A stretch of DNA of 64,000 nucleotides from an uncultured Dermabacter sp. Its GTDB lineage: Bacteria; Actinomycetota; Actinomycetes; Actinomycetales; Dermabacteraceae. Position numbers and translations under genes: made by a program. The stretch is taken from contig CAMXWV010000002.1 of the NCBI GenBank assembly GCA_947252755.1, forward strand, positions 124,001 through 188,000, given 5' to 3'. The notes under the pieces are model-generated. The model had not been told where the DNA came from. It made no database searches and saw nothing but the letters and a program-made list of their open reading frames with translations. Shown here piece by piece: positions 1 to 8,176 of this stretch (position 1 is the first letter of the stretch; every line of letters starts with the position of its first letter).

Positions 1-231
1 CGCGATGACGGTGCGGCGCTCGGGGCGGCCGTCCCGGGAGCGCACCGCGAAACCGTCCATCGCGCTCTGCGGGAATTCGGGGGCGCTGCGCGCGGCGATC
101 AGCGGTTCAGCAAGGATCAGACCGACCGCGTCCTTTGTTGGCACGGTCTGGGTGCGGGGAGCGGGAAGGGCGGCGCGGTCAGCAACGATGGCGCGCCACT
201 GGAGCGGGCCGATCGCACAGTGGTGAGGCAT
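1..231 (-). CDS. moeA: Molybdopterin molybdotransferase MoeA, N-terminal part (cut by window edge)
   Basis: Reading the minus strand from an ATG at 231 gives 77 codons open to the window edge. The translation carries the MoeA N-terminal signature: a stretch resembling AVGLILAEPL followed by PEFPQSAMDGFAVR, the segment that leads into the substrate-binding cleft. MoeA inserts molybdate into adenylylated molybdopterin in the last step of molybdenum cofactor synthesis, in the cytoplasm. Only the first fifth of a roughly 400-residue protein is visible, so the catalytic domain cannot be checked. The start is followed at once by a His-rich MPHHCAIG peptide. No strong ribosome binding site is seen; a weak GACAGT six bases upstream could be a -10 box for a leaderless transcript. 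Confidence 0.85.
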   Translation of the reverse strand, partial: MPHHCAIGPLQWRAIVADRAALPAPRTQTVPTKDAVGLILAEPLIAARSAPEFPQSAMDGFAVRSRDGRPERRTVIA

Positions 232-361
232 GCAGTCACTGTCTCATACGGCTGCCGGGACACCTGCCGCAGCCAGACCTCACTCGGCTGCGGGAATCGG
301 GGCGGTGAACACTGTTGGCCGCGGCACCTGCGTCTGTGTCATCCACTACAGTGTGATCTAC

Positions 362-378
362 GGGTTGGTGTTCAACCC
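362..378. promoter_or_regulatory. Inverted repeat upstream of sugar-binding protein gene (possible operator)
   Basis: GGGTTG at 362-367 and CAACCC at 373-378 form a perfect 6-bp inverted repeat with a 5-base spacer, 18 bases before the start codon at 397. It could be a repressor operator (LacI-type regulators often control such sugar importers) or a small hairpin in the mRNA leader. No regulator gene lies next to it in the window. The assignment is inference from position and symmetry only. Confidence 0.35.
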
Positions 379-396
379 AGATTCGAGGAGGAATCC

Positions 397-1716
397 ATGA
401 CCACACGCTTCACCCCGTCCCGCCGCGGTCTGCTCGCGGCCGGTTCTGCCGGCGCTGCCGCTCTTGGCCTTGCTGCCTGCGGCGGCGGAGACTCCGGCGG
501 CGGCTCTGCAGAGGGTGCCAAGGGCAACTTCGATGAGCGCGGACCGATCACCTTCGCCACCGGCAAGGACACTTCCGGCAAGCTGAAGGAGTTTCTGGAG
601 CGGTGGAATTCGAAGCACCCCGATGAGAAGGTCACCCTCTCCGAGCTGCCGGAGTCCGCTGATGAGCAGCGCGCACAGTTCATCAACAATGCTCAGGCCA
701 AGTCTGATGCGTTCACCGTGCTGGGACTGGACGTGGTGTGGACCGCTGAGTTCGCCGCCCAGCAGTGGGTGGTGGAGCTGCCGGAGGACAAGTTCCCCCT
801 CGATGAGCTGATCCCGTCCACAGTGGAGACCGGCCGCTACTTCGAGAAGCTGTACGCGGTCCCCTTCACCTCCAATGCTGAGCTGCTGTTCTACCGCAAG
901 GACTGGCTGCAGGCTGCGGGCTCCGAAGAGGCTCCGAAGAGCTTCGAGGAGATGTACGAGATGATCGATGCGATCAAGAAGACTGACGAGGGCAAGGACA
1001 CCATCGGCTTCGGCTCCCAGTACTCGAAGTACGAGGGCCTCACCGTGCAGCTGACCGGCCTGGCGAAGTCCGCCGGCGGCGCCCTGTTCAGCGAGGACGG
1101 CAAGCCCACCGCGAACTCGGCTGAAGCCGTGGCGGGTGTGCAGGTCGTGCGAGACGGCTTCGATAAGGGCTACATCCCGAAGGAGGCCCTCACCTACAAG
1201 GAGGAGGAGTCTCGTCAGGCGTTCCAGGATGGCAAGCTCGCCTTTCTGCAGAACTGGCCGTACGTGTTCGACCTGGCTTCGCAGGATGACGGCTCCTCGA
1301 AGGTGAACGGCAAGTTCGATGTGGCGCCGATTCCGGGCATCGGCGGCAAGCCGGGCGCGTCCACGCTGGGCGGCCTGAACTATGCGATCTCCGCGTTCGG
1401 CAAGAACCAGGGCACCGCCGTGGACTTCATCGCCTTCATGGTGGCTGAAACGCAGCAGAAGGAATGGACCCTGGCCGCTTCGCAGGCACCGGCGTGCGCC
1501 TCGGTGTACGAGGACAAGGACGTGCTGGAGAAGTTCCCGTTCTTCCCCACCCTGAAGGAAGCGATCGACTCGGGCACCCCGCGCCCGCAGGTTGTGAAGT
1601 ACGGCGATGTCACCCAGGCGGTTCAGGAGGCCGGCTACGCTGTGTTCTCCGGTGAAAAGGACCCTCAGGCTGCGATGGACGAGCTGCAGAAGCAGCTTGA
1701 AGCCCTCGAAGCCTGA
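397..1716 (+). CDS. Sugar ABC transporter substrate-binding lipoprotein (family 1)
   Basis: A 439-residue extracellular solute-binding protein of the maltose/trehalose (LpqY/ThuE-like) group. The N-terminus has an SRR motif, a hydrophobic stretch and the lipobox LAAC with Cys28, so it is a lipoprotein, probably Tat-exported. The mature part starts with a Gly/Ser linker and has the family features: Trp/Tyr-rich sugar cleft segments, YAVPFTSNAELLFYRKDW, and a C-terminal region ending in a helical MDELQKQLEALEA. The ATG at 397 was chosen because GAGGAGGA lies at 386-393 just before it; the same frame runs further upstream but shows no signal peptide there. The next two genes are its permeases. 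The substrate is inferred only as an oligosaccharide, with trehalose or a maltose-type sugar most likely. Confidence 0.9.
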   Translation: MTTRFTPSRRGLLAAGSAGAAALGLAACGGGDSGGGSAEGAKGNFDERGPITFATGKDTSGKLKEFLERWNSKHPDEKVTLSELPESADEQRAQFINNAQAKSDAFTVLGLDVVWTAEFAAQQWVVELPEDKFPLDELIPSTVETGRYFEKLYAVPFTSNAELLFYRKDWLQAAGSEEAPKSFEEMYEMIDAIKKTDEGKDTIGFGSQYSKYEGLTVQLTGLAKSAGGALFSEDGKPTANSAEAVAGVQVVRDGFDKGYIPKEALTYKEEESRQAFQDGKLAFLQNWPYVFDLASQDDGSSKVNGKFDVAPIPGIGGKPGASTLGGLNYAISAFGKNQGTAVDFIAFMVAETQQKEWTLAASQAPACASVYEDKDVLEKFPFFPTLKEAIDSGTPRPQVVKYGDVTQAVQEAGYAVFSGEKDPQAAMDELQKQLEALEA

Positions 1717-1732
1717 TCGCCCTCTGACAGAG

Positions 1733-1773
1733 GCGGGGCGGGCGCAGCCGCTAGTGCGCTGAGCCCGCCCCGC
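1733..1773 (+). terminator. Hairpin between binding-protein gene and permease genes
   Basis: Positions 1733-1743 and 1763-1773 are perfect 11-bp G/C-rich complements with a 19-base loop and no following T-run. A stem of this kind between a binding-protein gene and its permeases usually protects the upstream mRNA or partly stops transcription, so that the binding protein is made in excess. The structure is seen directly; the function is inferred. Confidence 0.6.
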
Positions 1774-1806
1774 GCTCTTCCCCTCTCCCCCGGAAAGCTG
1801 ATCCTC

Positions 1807-2775
1807 ATGGCAACGAAGCCAACCCCATTCGGTTCAGAAGGCAGACTCGCGTATCTGCTCCTGCTGCCCACTCTCATTCTGCTCGCCATCGTGGTGGGCT
1901 TCCCGCTGGTCCTGTCGATCTGGCAGTCCTTCTTCCGCGGCGCTGACGGCATCGACCCGAACACCGGCCTGCTGATCAAGGGCGACACGTTCGTGGGCCT
2001 GCAGAACTACCTGGACGCGTTCACCTCAGCCGGCGCCGGCGCGGGCTTCTGGAACGCGTTCTGGAACACCACCCTGTTCACGGTGGTGGGCGTGTCGATC
2101 GAGACCGTGCTGGGCGTGTCGATGGCGCTGATCATGGCTCGCGCACTGCGCGCCACCGGCCTGATCCGCGCGTCGATCCTCATCCCGTGGGCGATCCCCA
2201 CCGTGGTGTCCGCCCTCATGTGGCAGCTGATCTTCGACGCGAACGGCATTGCGAACCGGCTGCTTGACCACCAGGTCCTGTGGACCACAGAAGGATGGCA
2301 GGCGAAGGCGGCGGTGCTGATCGCGGACATTTGGAAAACCGCCCCGTACATCGGCCTGCTGACCCTGGCGGGCCTGCAGACGATCGACGATCAGGTGTAT
2401 GAGGCTGCTCGGGTGGACGGTGCTGGCCGCTGGCGCACATTCTGGTCGATCACACTGCCGCTGATCCGCCCGGTGCTTGTGGTGGCGGTGCTGTTCCGCC
2501 TGCTGGATGCGATGCGCATGTTCGACCTGCCGTACGTGCTGCTTGGCAAACTGTCCTCCGGTCAGACCCTGTCCATGCTGGCGCAGGACGCTGCCACGAA
2601 AACGAACTACGGCATGGCCTCCGCCTACTCCATGGTGCTGTTCTGCTACATCTGCCTGGTGGCGTTCCTGTTCATCAAACTGCTCGGCGCTGATGTGCTC
2701 GGCGATACCGCCGTGAAGAAGCCGAAGCGGTCCCGAAAGAAGCTCGTCACCACCAGCGAAGGGAGCCTGGCATGA
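1807..2775 (+). CDS. Sugar ABC transporter permease (MalF/SugA-like)
   Basis: A 322-residue integral membrane protein with the type-I ABC sugar permease layout. A first membrane helix at about residues 14-36 (LAYLLLLPTLILLAIVV) is followed by a short external loop and five further helices. The EAA loop is recognisable near residues 200-215 as YEAARVDGAGRWRTFWSITLP, the coupling helix that contacts the ATPase. It would form the translocation pore with the protein encoded immediately downstream, whose ATG overlaps this gene's stop. The tail after the last helix is Lys/Arg-rich. No ATP-binding subunit gene lies nearby, so a shared MsiK/UgpC-type ATPase encoded elsewhere is probably used. Confidence 0.9.
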   Translation: MATKPTPFGSEGRLAYLLLLPTLILLAIVVGFPLVLSIWQSFFRGADGIDPNTGLLIKGDTFVGLQNYLDAFTSAGAGAGFWNAFWNTTLFTVVGVSIETVLGVSMALIMARALRATGLIRASILIPWAIPTVVSALMWQLIFDANGIANRLLDHQVLWTTEGWQAKAAVLIADIWKTAPYIGLLTLAGLQTIDDQVYEAARVDGAGRWRTFWSITLPLIRPVLVVAVLFRLLDAMRMFDLPYVLLGKLSSGQTLSMLAQDAATKTNYGMASAYSMVLFCYICLVAFLFIKLLGADVLGDTAVKKPKRSRKKLVTTSEGSLA

Positions 2776-3683
2776 GCACCGAAGCTGAAACCTCCGGCAC
2801 CGCTGCCACCACGCACGGGCAGCAGACCGTGAAGATCAAGGGCAACACGGGGCCGAAGATCATCGTGGGCATCGGCATTGGGATCATCCTGATCTACTGC
2901 CTGGCCCCGTTCTACTGGATGATCGTGTCCTCCCTGCGCCTGCCCACGCAGGGCCGCTCCACGGACCTGATCCCGAACCCGGTCTCGTTCGAGAACTACA
3001 AGGCCGTGTTCGACCCGTCGAACAACTTCGTGCGGGCCCTGATCAACTCGCTGATCGTGGCGGGCGGCACCACCATTCTGGTGTTGGTGCTCGGTGTGGC
3101 CGGGGCGTATGCGCTGGCCCGGCTGAACTTCTGGGGCAAGGTCCTGGTGATGTTCGCCATCGTGTCCACCTCGATGTTCCCGGTGATCACCCTGGTGGTT
3201 CCGCTGCTGAAGCTGTTCTCCGGCGGCTACGAATGGCTCCCGCTGAACTGGATCAACACCTACCAGGCGATGATCATCCCCACGATGAGCTTTGCGCTGC
3301 CACTGGCGGTGTGGAACCTCAACGCGTTCTTCCGGCAGCTGCCCGTGGAGCTTGAACAGGCGGCGATGGTGGACGGCACCACCCGCATGGGGGCATTCGT
3401 CCGCGTGATCCTGCCGCTCGCCGGACCAGGCATCTTCACCACGGCGATCATCACGTTCATCGCGGCGTGGAACGAGTTCCTCATTGCGCTGACCATGGTG
3501 AACAACCCGATGATGACCACCGCGAACGTGGCGATCTCGAAGTTCACCGGCTCCAGTCAGTTCGACACCCCGTACGGAACGAAGATGGCCGCCGGCGTGA
3601 TCGTGACCGTGCCGCTGATCATCATGGTGCTCGCCTTCCAGCGCCGCATCGTGAGCGGACTCTCAGCCGGCTCCCTGAAGTAG
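2772..3683 (+). CDS. Sugar ABC transporter permease (MalG/SugB-like)
   Basis: A 303-residue second permease, translationally coupled to the first by an ATGA overlap (2772-2775). It has an N-terminal cytoplasmic tail of about 30 residues, a first helix (IIVGIGIGIILIYCLAPFYWMIV) and the MalG-type EAA loop ELEQAAMVDGTTRMGAFVRVILPL near residue 200. It ends in RRIVSGLSAGSLK, a typical C-terminus for carbohydrate permeases of this family. With the upstream permease and the lipoprotein it forms an importer for an oligosaccharide. The operon ends here; the following 107 bases hold no clear terminator but contain the -10 box of the next gene. Confidence 0.9.
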   Translation: MSTEAETSGTAATTHGQQTVKIKGNTGPKIIVGIGIGIILIYCLAPFYWMIVSSLRLPTQGRSTDLIPNPVSFENYKAVFDPSNNFVRALINSLIVAGGTTILVLVLGVAGAYALARLNFWGKVLVMFAIVSTSMFPVITLVVPLLKLFSGGYEWLPLNWINTYQAMIIPTMSFALPLAVWNLNAFFRQLPVELEQAAMVDGTTRMGAFVRVILPLAGPGIFTTAIITFIAAWNEFLIALTMVNNPMMTTANVAISKFTGSSQFDTPYGTKMAAGVIVTVPLIIMVLAFQRRIVSGLSAGSLK

Positions 3684-3790
3684 CCTCCGCGGCTGTGTTC
3701 CAGGCTGCTGCTCGGCCGCGTTGCCCGCGGGGGCTCAGCTCAGCCGCGTATCCGCCTGATGGGCGCGGACATGCCCGATAGACTCGCCGC

Positions 3791-4996
3791 ATGTCCGCGC
3801 TCGCCCCTGTTCTCACCCCCGCCGGCTTTGGCCTGCTGAACTCACTGCCGCCCTACCGGGAGGAAGAGACCCTGCACCTGACAGAGCAGCTGCGCGCAGA
3901 CGGGAACTCCCCCGAACTCGTCGCCTCCGTGCTCACCCAGTCCCGGCTGCGCGCGAAAGCCCGGGACAAGTTCGGCGAGTTCGCGGACCGGATGCTGTTC
4001 ACCGAACAGGGGCTTGAACAGGCCACGCGGCTGCCGATCGCCGCGCAGCATGCTCGCCGTTTCCGTGACGCCGGTATTGAGCATGTGGCAGACCTCGGCT
4101 GCGGCATCGGCGGTGACGCACTGGCCCAGGCGGGCCTTGGCCTCGCGGTGACCGCGGTGGACATCGACCCGGAAGCGGTGGCGGTGGCCACGGTGAACCT
4201 GTCAACGATGGAGAACGCGTCGGCCGAACTGGGAGATCTCAACGAGTTCGACGCGTCCCGCGTGGACGGCCTGTGGTTCGACCCGGCCCGGCGCACCACC
4301 GCGCGCGGACAGACTCGGCGCGTGCATGATGCGCAGGATGCCTTCCCTCCGCTGAGCCGCATCGTTGACTTCGCGAAGGTGAAGCCGGCGGTGGGGGCGA
4401 AGCTTGCACCGGCGCTCAGCCATGACTATCTGCCTGACGGCACGGAAACACAGTGGGTGAGCTGGCAGGGCTCCACCGTGGAGGCCGCCATGTACTTCGG
4501 GCCGCTGGCCCGGCCCGGCATCCGCACGTCCGCCCTGGTCATGGGCCCGGAGTCGGCTCACCGGCTGGACCCGGACGCGAAGGACTCCCGTACCGCAGAG
4601 ACGGGTCCGGTCACGGAGCACCTGTACGAACCGGACGGAGCGGTGATCCGCGCGGGTCTGCTCGGCACGCTTTCCCGCCGGCTCGGTGCGCACGCGATCG
4701 ATGAGTCGATCGCCTATCTGAGCGGCAGTGAGCAGGTGCAGAGCCCGTTCGCGCACGGCTACCGCGTGCGGGACGTGTTCGATTTTTCGCTGAAGGGCCT
4801 CCAGGGATACCTGCGTGAGCATGGGATCGGGCGGATTGAGATCAAAAAGCGCGGCACCGCAGTGGAGCCGGAAGAAGTGCGCCGGAAGCTGAAGCCGAAG
4901 CGGTTCGGGGACAATGCCGCCACTGTGATCCTCACGCGGATTGCGGGCGCCCAGTCGGTCATCATTGCTGACCCGCACGAGCCTGAGCGCTCGTAA
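3791..4996 (+). CDS. THUMP-like domain class I SAM-dependent methyltransferase
   Basis: A 401-residue protein with a Rossmann methyltransferase core. Motif I is VADLGCGIGGDAL near residues 99-111, the acidic AVDIDPEAV follows at the end of strand 2, and a substrate-side DGLWFDPARR motif sits near residue 155. The C-terminal part, about residues 300-395, matches the THUMP-like region common in actinobacterial members (IKKRGTAVEPEEVRRKLK). The target is probably RNA, but which RNA is unknown. The ATG lies six bases after TAGACT (3779-3784), so the mRNA is likely leaderless. It stands alone between the sugar importer operon and msrA. Confidence 0.8.
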   Translation: MSALAPVLTPAGFGLLNSLPPYREEETLHLTEQLRADGNSPELVASVLTQSRLRAKARDKFGEFADRMLFTEQGLEQATRLPIAAQHARRFRDAGIEHVADLGCGIGGDALAQAGLGLAVTAVDIDPEAVAVATVNLSTMENASAELGDLNEFDASRVDGLWFDPARRTTARGQTRRVHDAQDAFPPLSRIVDFAKVKPAVGAKLAPALSHDYLPDGTETQWVSWQGSTVEAAMYFGPLARPGIRTSALVMGPESAHRLDPDAKDSRTAETGPVTEHLYEPDGAVIRAGLLGTLSRRLGAHAIDESIAYLSGSEQVQSPFAHGYRVRDVFDFSLKGLQGYLREHGIGRIEIKKRGTAVEPEEVRRKLKPKRFGDNAATVILTRIAGAQSVIIADPHEPERS

Positions 4997-5020
4997 CCCG
5001 GGACAGGTACCGTGGAGCGC

Positions 5021-5686
5021 ATGTGGCAGATCATGGACCTCATCAACGGGCACAAGAAGGTCATGGTGGATGCGGCCGACGCGCTCCCCGGCCGAGCCGA
5101 GTACGCGTTTGCGCTCGCCCAGACCCATGCGGTGCTCGGCACCAGCCTGCTCGACACACCGGAGGATGTGGAGGAGATTCTGCTGGCCGGCGGCTGCTTC
5201 TGGGGGATTGAGCGGGTGGCCTGGCAGATCCCCGGTGTGCACTCCACGGCCGCGGTGTACGCCGGCGGGTACACACCGCACCCCACCTATGAGGAGGTGT
5301 TCTCCTCTCTGACCGGGCATACCGAAGCGGTGCGGGTGCTGTACCGCGGCGGCGATGACACACTGCGCGCCCTGCTGACGGAGTTCTGGCAGCAGCATGA
5401 TCCGACCACGGCGAACCGGCAGGGCAATGACGTGGGCACCGAGTACCGTTCCGCGATCTTCTGGACGGATGATGCGCAGGCGGCGGTGGTGCGCGACTCC
5501 CTGACCCGCTATCAGGCGGCGCTGACCGCTGCCGGGCGCGGGGAGATCACCACACAGCTCGGTGCACTAGCTGAAACCGGTGCCGGCACGTTCTACTTCG
5601 CTGAGGCTGAGCATCAGCAGTACTTGGCGAAGAACCCCTACGGCTACTGCAACCACGGTTTCAACGGGGTTGCCTGCTCACTGTGA
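5021..5686 (+). CDS. msrA: Peptide-methionine (S)-S-oxide reductase MsrA
   Basis: A 221-residue cytoplasmic repair enzyme that reduces the S-epimer of methionine sulfoxide in proteins. The catalytic GGCFWG is present, with Cys59. The C-terminus HQQYLAKNPYGYC…VACSL supplies two further cysteines for the resolving disulfide relay, as in E. coli-type long MsrA. An N-terminal extension of about 50 residues is usual for this subgroup. I place the start at ATG 5021 because TACCGT (5008-5013) stands seven bases before it as a leaderless -10 box; a GTG three codons upstream is the alternative. No MsrB partner lies next to it. Confidence 0.93.
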   Translation: MWQIMDLINGHKKVMVDAADALPGRAEYAFALAQTHAVLGTSLLDTPEDVEEILLAGGCFWGIERVAWQIPGVHSTAAVYAGGYTPHPTYEEVFSSLTGHTEAVRVLYRGGDDTLRALLTEFWQQHDPTTANRQGNDVGTEYRSAIFWTDDAQAAVVRDSLTRYQAALTAAGRGEITTQLGALAETGAGTFYFAEAEHQQYLAKNPYGYCNHGFNGVACSL

Positions 5687-5704
5687 GAGCTGAATGCGGC
5701 TGCC

Positions 5705-6679
5705 TCAGCGCCGCCGCGTATGCCCGGTCGTTCGAAACAGCCATTCCACCGGTCCCGGCACCGCTTGGGCGAGCGGGGCGAACAGGGCCCACCGCCACGG
5801 CGCGTGCGAATCCCGGTTCGGCCGATGAACCACCGTGCGCAGCACCGCTTCAGCCACCTGGTCAGGTGTCATCGACCCCACCAGCAGCTCCACCTTCGGC
5901 ACTCGGCTGACCGAGTCCGGGTTCGCGTCGAAGTACTCCGAGTGCACCCGCGTGGGCGTCAGCGACCCCACCTGCACGCCGGTGCCGTGCAGGTCCTGCC
6001 GCAGCGCCTGCGTGAACCCGCGCACCGCCCACCGCGCCGCCGCGTATCCCACCGCGCCCGGCCAGGCCACGATCGACACGGGCGAATTGATCTGAAACAC
6101 CACTCCACGGCCGCGGGCCATCATCGGCTCCACGAAGCCGCGTGTCACATGGAAGGCCGCAAAGTACGGCAGCGCCATCTGCGCGTGCGCCTCCTCAGGG
6201 GAGGTCTCCTCAATCGACTGGAACCGCCCAGCGCCCGCATTGTTGATCACCACATCGGGCACGCCCTGTTCCGCGAGGATCCGCGCGCAGACCTCGGCCG
6301 ACGCGTCAGGGTCAGCAAGATCAACAGGGTACGCCACCGCGCGAGGCCCCCTCTCTGCCAGCAGATCAGACGCCGCACCGGCGCCAGCAACGTCGGGGCC
6401 TGCACCAGCAGCCGCATTCAGTTCGGCCGCGAGCGCCTCCAACCGGTCAGCCCGGCGCGCCAGCAGCACCACACGAGCTCCCGCCCGCACAAACCGCCGC
6501 GCGGTCGCCTCACCGATCCCGGCTGAGGCCCCGGTGATGACAACCAGCGGTGAGCCCAGCTCACCAGCCCCTGTCTGGGCAGCGCCCATCTGGGCAGTGC
6601 CCATCTGAACGCCACCAGTCAGGGAAGCACCCGAGCGGGCAGCGGACCGGGAACGAGATCTCCTCAACGCAGCGCACAT
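5705..6679 (-). CDS. Short-chain dehydrogenase/reductase (SDR)
   Basis: A 324-residue NAD(P)-binding oxidoreductase of the classical SDR fold. The nucleotide motif TGASAGIG is at about residues 49-56, INNAGAG is conserved, and NSPVS precedes the active-site strand. The usual Tyr-x-x-x-Lys appears as YAAAR, so the catalytic lysine is replaced by arginine if the alignment is right. The first ~40 residues are Arg/Ser- and Gln-rich and include the short repeat MGTAQMGAAQTG, so the true start may be an ATG at 6604 or 6589 instead of 6679. The substrate is unknown. The gene converges on msrA with an 18-base gap and diverges from mgtE. Confidence 0.8.
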   Translation of the reverse strand: MCAALRRSRSRSAARSGASLTGGVQMGTAQMGAAQTGAGELGSPLVVITGASAGIGEATARRFVRAGARVVLLARRADRLEALAAELNAAAGAGPDVAGAGAASDLLAERGPRAVAYPVDLADPDASAEVCARILAEQGVPDVVINNAGAGRFQSIEETSPEEAHAQMALPYFAAFHVTRGFVEPMMARGRGVVFQINSPVSIVAWPGAVGYAAARWAVRGFTQALRQDLHGTGVQVGSLTPTRVHSEYFDANPDSVSRVPKVELLVGSMTPDQVAEAVLRTVVHRPNRDSHAPWRWALFAPLAQAVPGPVEWLFRTTGHTRRR

Positions 6680-6745
6680 GCACCCCAGCCTATCCGCGGC
6701 GCCCCACCGGTACATGCGGCACGCTCCGCGGCAGCCTCCGGCACT

Positions 6746-6772
6746 AGCGCTGACCAGCGCTGATAGCGTTGA
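6746..6772. repeat. Three direct repeats of AGCGYTGA before mgtE
   Basis: AGCGCTGA at 6746-6753, AGCGCTGA at 6756-6763 and AGCGTTGA at 6765-6772 stand about one helical turn apart in the divergent promoter region between the SDR gene and mgtE. This could be a multi-site regulator target. It is inferred from spacing alone. Confidence 0.35.
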
Positions 6773-6796
6773 GCCGGGCTGAGAAAAGGAGCTGGG

Positions 6797-8161
6797 GTGA
6801 GCGCGAACGCGTCGCAGGAGTTCGACCTGCTGGAACAGACAGAGCTGATCGACAGGGCAGCCTCCGCTGACAACCTTCCCCACCTGTCCAGTCTGCTGGA
6901 TCCGCTGACCCCGGATGAGGTGACGCGGGTGCTGGAGCGCCTGCCGCGCGTGAACCGTGCGATCACCTTCCGCCTGCTCGCCAAGGACCGCGCCCTGGAC
7001 GTGTTCGAATCCCTCGACCCGCCCCTGCAGAAGGAGCTGATCGAGGGGATGCGGGACGCTGAGGTCACGCACATCTTCGAGGAGCTGGACCCGGATGACC
7101 GCGTGTGGCTGATCGATGAGCTGCCGGCATCTCTCGCCTCTCGGCTCATGCAGGGACTCTCCCCCGCTGAGCGCTCCCTCACCGATGCCGTGCTCGGCTA
7201 CAAAGCCGGCACCGTGGGCCGCCGCGCCTCCCCCGAATTCGTCTCCACCCACCCGGAGCTGACCGCTGCCCAGACGATAGCGCGTGTGAAGCGCTCTCTT
7301 GACGATGCGGAGACCGTGTACCTGCTGCCCGTGCTGAACAGCACCCGCGGCGTGGTGGGCGTGCTGTCCCTGCGGGATCTGCTCCGCGCGGACGACGCAA
7401 CCCCCATCAGCGAGATCATGGGCGAAGCCCACGTAGTGCTGGCCACGGAGGATGAGGAGGTCGCGGCTCGACGAATCACGGACCTGCGTATGCTCGCCAT
7501 GCCGGTGGTGGATTCTGAGCACCGCCTGGTGGGCCTGTTCACCCTCGATGACGCCGCCCGGATCCTCGAAAAAGCGGAGGACGAGGACTCCGCGCGTCAG
7601 GGCGGCACTGAACCGCTGGACCGGCCGTATCTGTCCACGCCGATTCGCGCGCTGGTGCGCTCGCGCATTGTGTGGCTGCTGGTGCTCGCGGTGGGCGCCA
7701 CGCTCACCGTGCAGGTGCTTGAAGTGTTCGAAGGAACAATCGAGCAGGTCACGGTGCTTGCGCTGTTTGTGCCGCTGCTGATCGGCACCGGCGGCAACAC
7801 CGGCAACCAGGCCGCCACCACCGTCACTCGAGCGCTGGCGCTCGCGGATGTGGAGCCGCGCGATGCGCTGCGCGTGTTCTCCCGTGAGCTGCGCACGGGG
7901 CTCTTCCTCGGGGTGCTGCTCGGCGCACTCGGCTTCTCAGCGGCGTCCGTGTTCTACGGGGTGGAGATCGGACTGGTCATCGGCCTCACCCTGATTGCGG
8001 TGTGCACCGTGGCTGCCACGGTGGGCGGGGTGATGCCGATCATCGCCCGGGCGCTCAAGGTGGACCCAGCCGTGTTCTCCAACCCGTTCATCTCCACGTT
8101 CGTGGACGCGTCGGGCCTGATCATCTACTTCCTGATCGCCAAGGCCGTGCTCGGTCTGTGA
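6797..8161 (+). CDS. mgtE: Magnesium transporter MgtE
   Basis: A 454-residue Mg2+ channel of the MgtE family, near the family's usual length of about 450. The N-domain (about residues 1-130, with the superhelical repeats EVTRVLERLPRVNRAITFRLL and IFEELDPDDRVWLIDELP) is followed by two CBS domains (about 135-260). A five-helix pore domain begins near residue 285 and contains the signature IGTGGNTGNQAAT. The cytoplasmic domains sense Mg2+ and close the pore. Translation starts at GTG 6797 after AAAAGGAG. I saw no M-box riboswitch upstream; regulation may instead use the AGCGYTGA repeats. It converges on a lipoprotein gene. Confidence 0.95.
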   Translation: MSANASQEFDLLEQTELIDRAASADNLPHLSSLLDPLTPDEVTRVLERLPRVNRAITFRLLAKDRALDVFESLDPPLQKELIEGMRDAEVTHIFEELDPDDRVWLIDELPASLASRLMQGLSPAERSLTDAVLGYKAGTVGRRASPEFVSTHPELTAAQTIARVKRSLDDAETVYLLPVLNSTRGVVGVLSLRDLLRADDATPISEIMGEAHVVLATEDEEVAARRITDLRMLAMPVVDSEHRLVGLFTLDDAARILEKAEDEDSARQGGTEPLDRPYLSTPIRALVRSRIVWLLVLAVGATLTVQVLEVFEGTIEQVTVLALFVPLLIGTGGNTGNQAATTVTRALALADVEPRDALRVFSRELRTGLFLGVLLGALGFSAASVFYGVEIGLVIGLTLIAVCTVAATVGGVMPIIARALKVDPAVFSNPFISTFVDASGLIIYFLIAKAVLGL

Positions 8162-8176
8162 GCGCAGCAGCGGCGG

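Noticed and set aside
220..396. Longer N-terminus for the sugar-binding lipoprotein
   Set aside because: The upstream codons hide the signal peptide and lack a ribosome site; the ATG at 397 has both a strong site and a Tat-lipoprotein start.
6680..6796. M-box Mg2+ riboswitch for mgtE
   Set aside because: None of the conserved M-box helices or loops could be found in the 117-base gap.
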